Shown here: one piece after another, positions 61,979-64,000 of the stretch
How the letters are laid out: every line of letters starts with the position of its first letter
Position numbering within the stretch: position 1 is the first letter of the stretch
Assembly: GCF_016889705.1 (NCBI RefSeq)
Contig: NZ_CP069526.1
Span: 3,286,001-3,350,000, forward strand
Direction: 5' to 3'
Length of the DNA: 64,000 bases
DNA from: Amycolatopsis sp. FDAARGOS 1241
GTDB taxonomy: Bacteria > Actinomycetota > Actinomycetes > Mycobacteriales > Pseudonocardiaceae
The notes under the pieces: generated by a model
What the model was told of the DNA's origin: nothing
Database searches by the model: none
Seen by the model: the letters and a program-made list of their open reading frames with translations, nothing else
Program-made: the position numbers and the translations under genes

Positions 61979-64000
61979 GTGAGCCAGGAGCTCGACGCCG
62001 CGGTGCCCGCGAAGCCGGGGCCCGCGAAGGACAGCGCCGGAGCACGGGGTGCGCAGGCGGTGCCACCGTCGAAGGCGAACGGGGCCGCGCCGAACCCGTC
62101 GGCGACGCGGCGGGTGCGGGCGCGACTGGCGCGCCGCATCACCGCACAGCGCGCCGCACCCGTGAAGCAGGTGCTCGAGCCGCTCGCCGTCATCCACCGC
62201 GAGCTGCACCCGAACGCGGATCTGGCGCTGCTGCAGCGCGCGTACGACGTCGCCGAGGAATTGCACCGCGAGCAGCGGCGCAAGTCCGGCGACCCCTACA
62301 TCACGCACCCGCTCGCGGTGGCCACGATCCTCGCCGAGCTGGGCATGGACACCACCACGCTCGTGGCGGCTCTGCTGCACGACACCGTCGAGGACACCGG
62401 TTACTCGCTCGACCAGCTCAAGGGCGACTTCGGCGACAAGGTCGGCGAGCTCGTCGACGGCGTCACCAAGCTGGACAAGGTCAAGCTCGGCATGTCGGCC
62501 GAGGCCGAGACGATCCGCAAGATGGTCATCGCGATGGCGAAGGACCCGCGGGTGCTCGTGATCAAGCTGGCCGACCGGCTGCACAACATGCGCACCATGC
62601 GCTTCCTCCCGCCGGAGAAGCAGGCCCGCAAGGCGCGCGAAACGCTCGAAGTGCTGGCCCCGCTGGCCCACCGCCTCGGCATGGCGACCGTGAAGTGGGA
62701 GCTCGAAGACCTCGCATTCGCGATCCTGCAGCCGAAGAAGTACGACGAGATCGTGCGCCTGGTCGCCGACCGCGCGCCCTCGCGCGACACCTACCTGCGC
62801 AAGGTGATCGCGGACCTGACGGGCAACCTCGTGTCGTCGCGGATCACCGCGAAGGTCGAGGGGCGGCCGAAGCACTACTACTCGATCCACCAGAAGATGA
62901 TCGTCCGCGGGCGCGACCTCGACGACATCCACGACCTGGTCGGCGTGCGCATCCTGGTGGAGGACGTGCGCGATTGCTACGCCGCCATGGGCGTCGTCCA
63001 CGCGCTGTGGCAGCCGGTGCCCGGCCGCTTCAAGGACTACATCGCGCAGCCGCGGTTCGGCGTGTACCAGTCGCTGCACACCACGGTGATCGGCCCGGAC
63101 GGCAAGCCGCTCGAGGTGCAGATCCGTACCTACGAGATGCACCGCACCGCGGAGTACGGCATCGCGGCCCACTGGCGCTACAAGGAAACCAAGGGCACGC
63201 ACACCGGCAACGCGATGGAGATCGACGAGATCGCGTGGATGCGGCAACTGCTCGACTGGCAGCGCGAGGCCGCGGATCCGGGCGACTTCCTTGAGTCGCT
63301 GCGCTACGAACTGGCCGCGCGCGAAATCTTCGTCTTCACGCCGAAGGGCGACGTGATCACGCTGCCCGCCGACTCGACGCCGGTCGACTTCGCCTACGCG
63401 GTGCACACCGAGGTCGGGCACCGCTGCATCGGCGCCCGCGTGAACGGCCGGCTCGTCGCGCTCGAGCGCAAGCTGGAGAACGGCGAGGTCGTCGAGATCT
63501 TCACGTCGAAGGCCGAGAGCGCCGGCCCGAGCCGCGACTGGCTGCAGTTCGCCGGTTCGCCGAAGGCGCGCGCGAAGATCCGGCAGTGGTTCGCGAAGGA
63601 ACGCCGCGACGAGGCGATCGACGCGGGCAAGGAAGCGATCACCAAGGAGATCCGCAAGGTCGGGCTGCCGATCCAGCGGCTCGTGTCGGCGGAGTCCATG
63701 GGCTCGGTCGCCAAGGAGCTGCGCCACGGCGACATCTCGTCGCTGTACGCGGCCGTGGGGGAGGGCCACACCAGCGCGAAGCACGTGGTGCAGCGGCTGG
63801 TCGCGCTCATCGGCGGCGTCGACGAGGCGGAGGAGGAGCTCGCGGAGCGGGCCACGCCGTCCACTGTCACGCGGCGGCGCGGGTCCAACGACGTCGGCGT
63901 GATCGTCAAGGGTTCCAGCGACGTGTGGACCAAGCTCGCCCGCTGCTGCACCCCCGTGCCGGGCGACGAGATCCTCGGCTTCGTCACGCGCGGCGGCGGC
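61979..64000 (+). CDS. rel: bifunctional (p)ppGpp synthetase/hydrolase Rel, 3' end beyond the window
   Basis: 674 residues are present, running off the right edge. The order is: a variable basic N-terminus; the HD hydrolase domain with [20 protein letters not shown] and HDTVED; the synthetase domain with [17 protein letters not shown] and [20 protein letters not shown]; the TGS domain ([20 protein letters not shown]); and the start of the RIS region with [14 protein letters not shown]. The ACT domain is not in view. With both HD and synthetase motifs intact it should make and degrade the stringent-response alarmone. GTG 61979 follows AGGAGG by six bases. Confidence 0.95.
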   Translation, partial: MSQELDAAVPAKPGPAKDSAGARGAQAVPPSKANGAAPNPSATRRVRARLARRITAQRAAPVKQVLEPLAVIHRELHPNADLALLQRAYDVAEELHREQRRKSGDPYITHPLAVATILAELGMDTTTLVAALLHDTVEDTGYSLDQLKGDFGDKVGELVDGVTKLDKVKLGMSAEAETIRKMVIAMAKDPRVLVIKLADRLHNMRTMRFLPPEKQARKARETLEVLAPLAHRLGMATVKWELEDLAFAILQPKKYDEIVRLVADRAPSRDTYLRKVIADLTGNLVSSRITAKVEGRPKHYYSIHQKMIVRGRDLDDIHDLVGVRILVEDVRDCYAAMGVVHALWQPVPGRFKDYIAQPRFGVYQSLHTTVIGPDGKPLEVQIRTYEMHRTAEYGIAAHWRYKETKGTHTGNAMEIDEIAWMRQLLDWQREAADPGDFLESLRYELAAREIFVFTPKGDVITLPADSTPVDFAYAVHTEVGHRCIGARVNGRLVALERKLENGEVVEIFTSKAESAGPSRDWLQFAGSPKARAKIRQWFAKERRDEAIDAGKEAITKEIRKVGLPIQRLVSAESMGSVAKELRHGDISSLYAAVGEGHTSAKHVVQRLVALIGGVDEAEEELAERATPSTVTRRRGSNDVGVIVKGSSDVWTKLARCCTPVPGDEILGFVTRGGG

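Noticed and set aside
61508..63784. Long minus-strand open frame over rel
   Set aside because: Shadow of the rel gene; no recognisable protein features.

Overview
The window is high-GC actinobacterial chromosome, most likely from the Pseudonocardiaceae (Amycolatopsis-like). This rests on the GC-rich third codon positions, many GTG starts, GTGA/ATGA overlaps, a phosphatidylinositol-mannoside pathway (pgsA, PatA-like acyltransferase, pimA), an SsgA-like protein, and a right-hand block ordered as in mycobacteria (thrS-HIT-pgsA-acyltransferase-pimA ... pdxS/pdxT-yebC-ruvCAB-yajC-secDF-apt-rel). The taxon is inferred; no rRNA is present.

Left part (0-22 kb), accessory and regulatory. A remnant of a DevS-like kinase precedes an Rv1733c-family membrane protein and a HesB-like protein. 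Two TetR/short-chain-dehydrogenase pairs follow, each with visible operator repeats and each with a frameshifted dehydrogenase. Next come an alpha/beta hydrolase, an ABC exporter (ATPase plus FtsX-type permease) divergent from an OmpR-type two-component system, a lipoprotein and a UspA-like protein. A four-gene sugar operon on the minus strand encodes an MFS sugar porter, a fused OtsB-GH65 protein, a beta-phosphoglucomutase-like protein and a ROK glucokinase. Together they could import an alpha-glucobiose such as trehalose, split it with phosphate, and send both halves to glucose 6-phosphate. A Ser/Thr kinase and small proteins close this part.

Middle (22-36 kb), the most disturbed stretch. 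From 22.96 to 26.1 kb lie broken flavin-dependent oxidoreductases: two luciferase-like monooxygenases and one FAD oxidoreductase. One monooxygenase carries an internal inversion of about 480 bp. Then come a STAS/HATPase pair and an ECF41 sigma factor with its AhpD-like partner. A promoter of the expected ECF41 type lies before the partner, and a second copy lies before a broken oxidoreductase. A GntR fragment and an AraC-type pseudogene follow. A three-gene unit (small membrane protein, half-length HemQ-like protein, frameshifted ctaD) starts beside an 18-bp palindrome. tRNA-Gly, -Cys, -Val(GAC) and -Val(CAC) flank an SsgA-like gene. About 1 kb without a recognised gene leads to a lone polyprenyl-phosphate sugar transferase.

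Right part (38-64 kb), mostly core. thrS, an HIT hydrolase, a MarR regulator, the PI/PIM genes, an XdhC-like protein, an EF-G-like GTPase, a DUF5937-type regulator, azlCD with a divergent XRE-cupin regulator, divergent pdxS and pdxT, yebC with two decayed extra copies of its 3' end, ruvCAB behind a LexA-type SOS box, yajC-secD-secF, apt, and rel running off the end.

Many broken genes differ from an intact frame by single bases, often a missing G or C in a short run. Residual sequencing error must therefore be excluded before calling each one a true pseudogene; the inversion and internal deletions cannot be explained that way.
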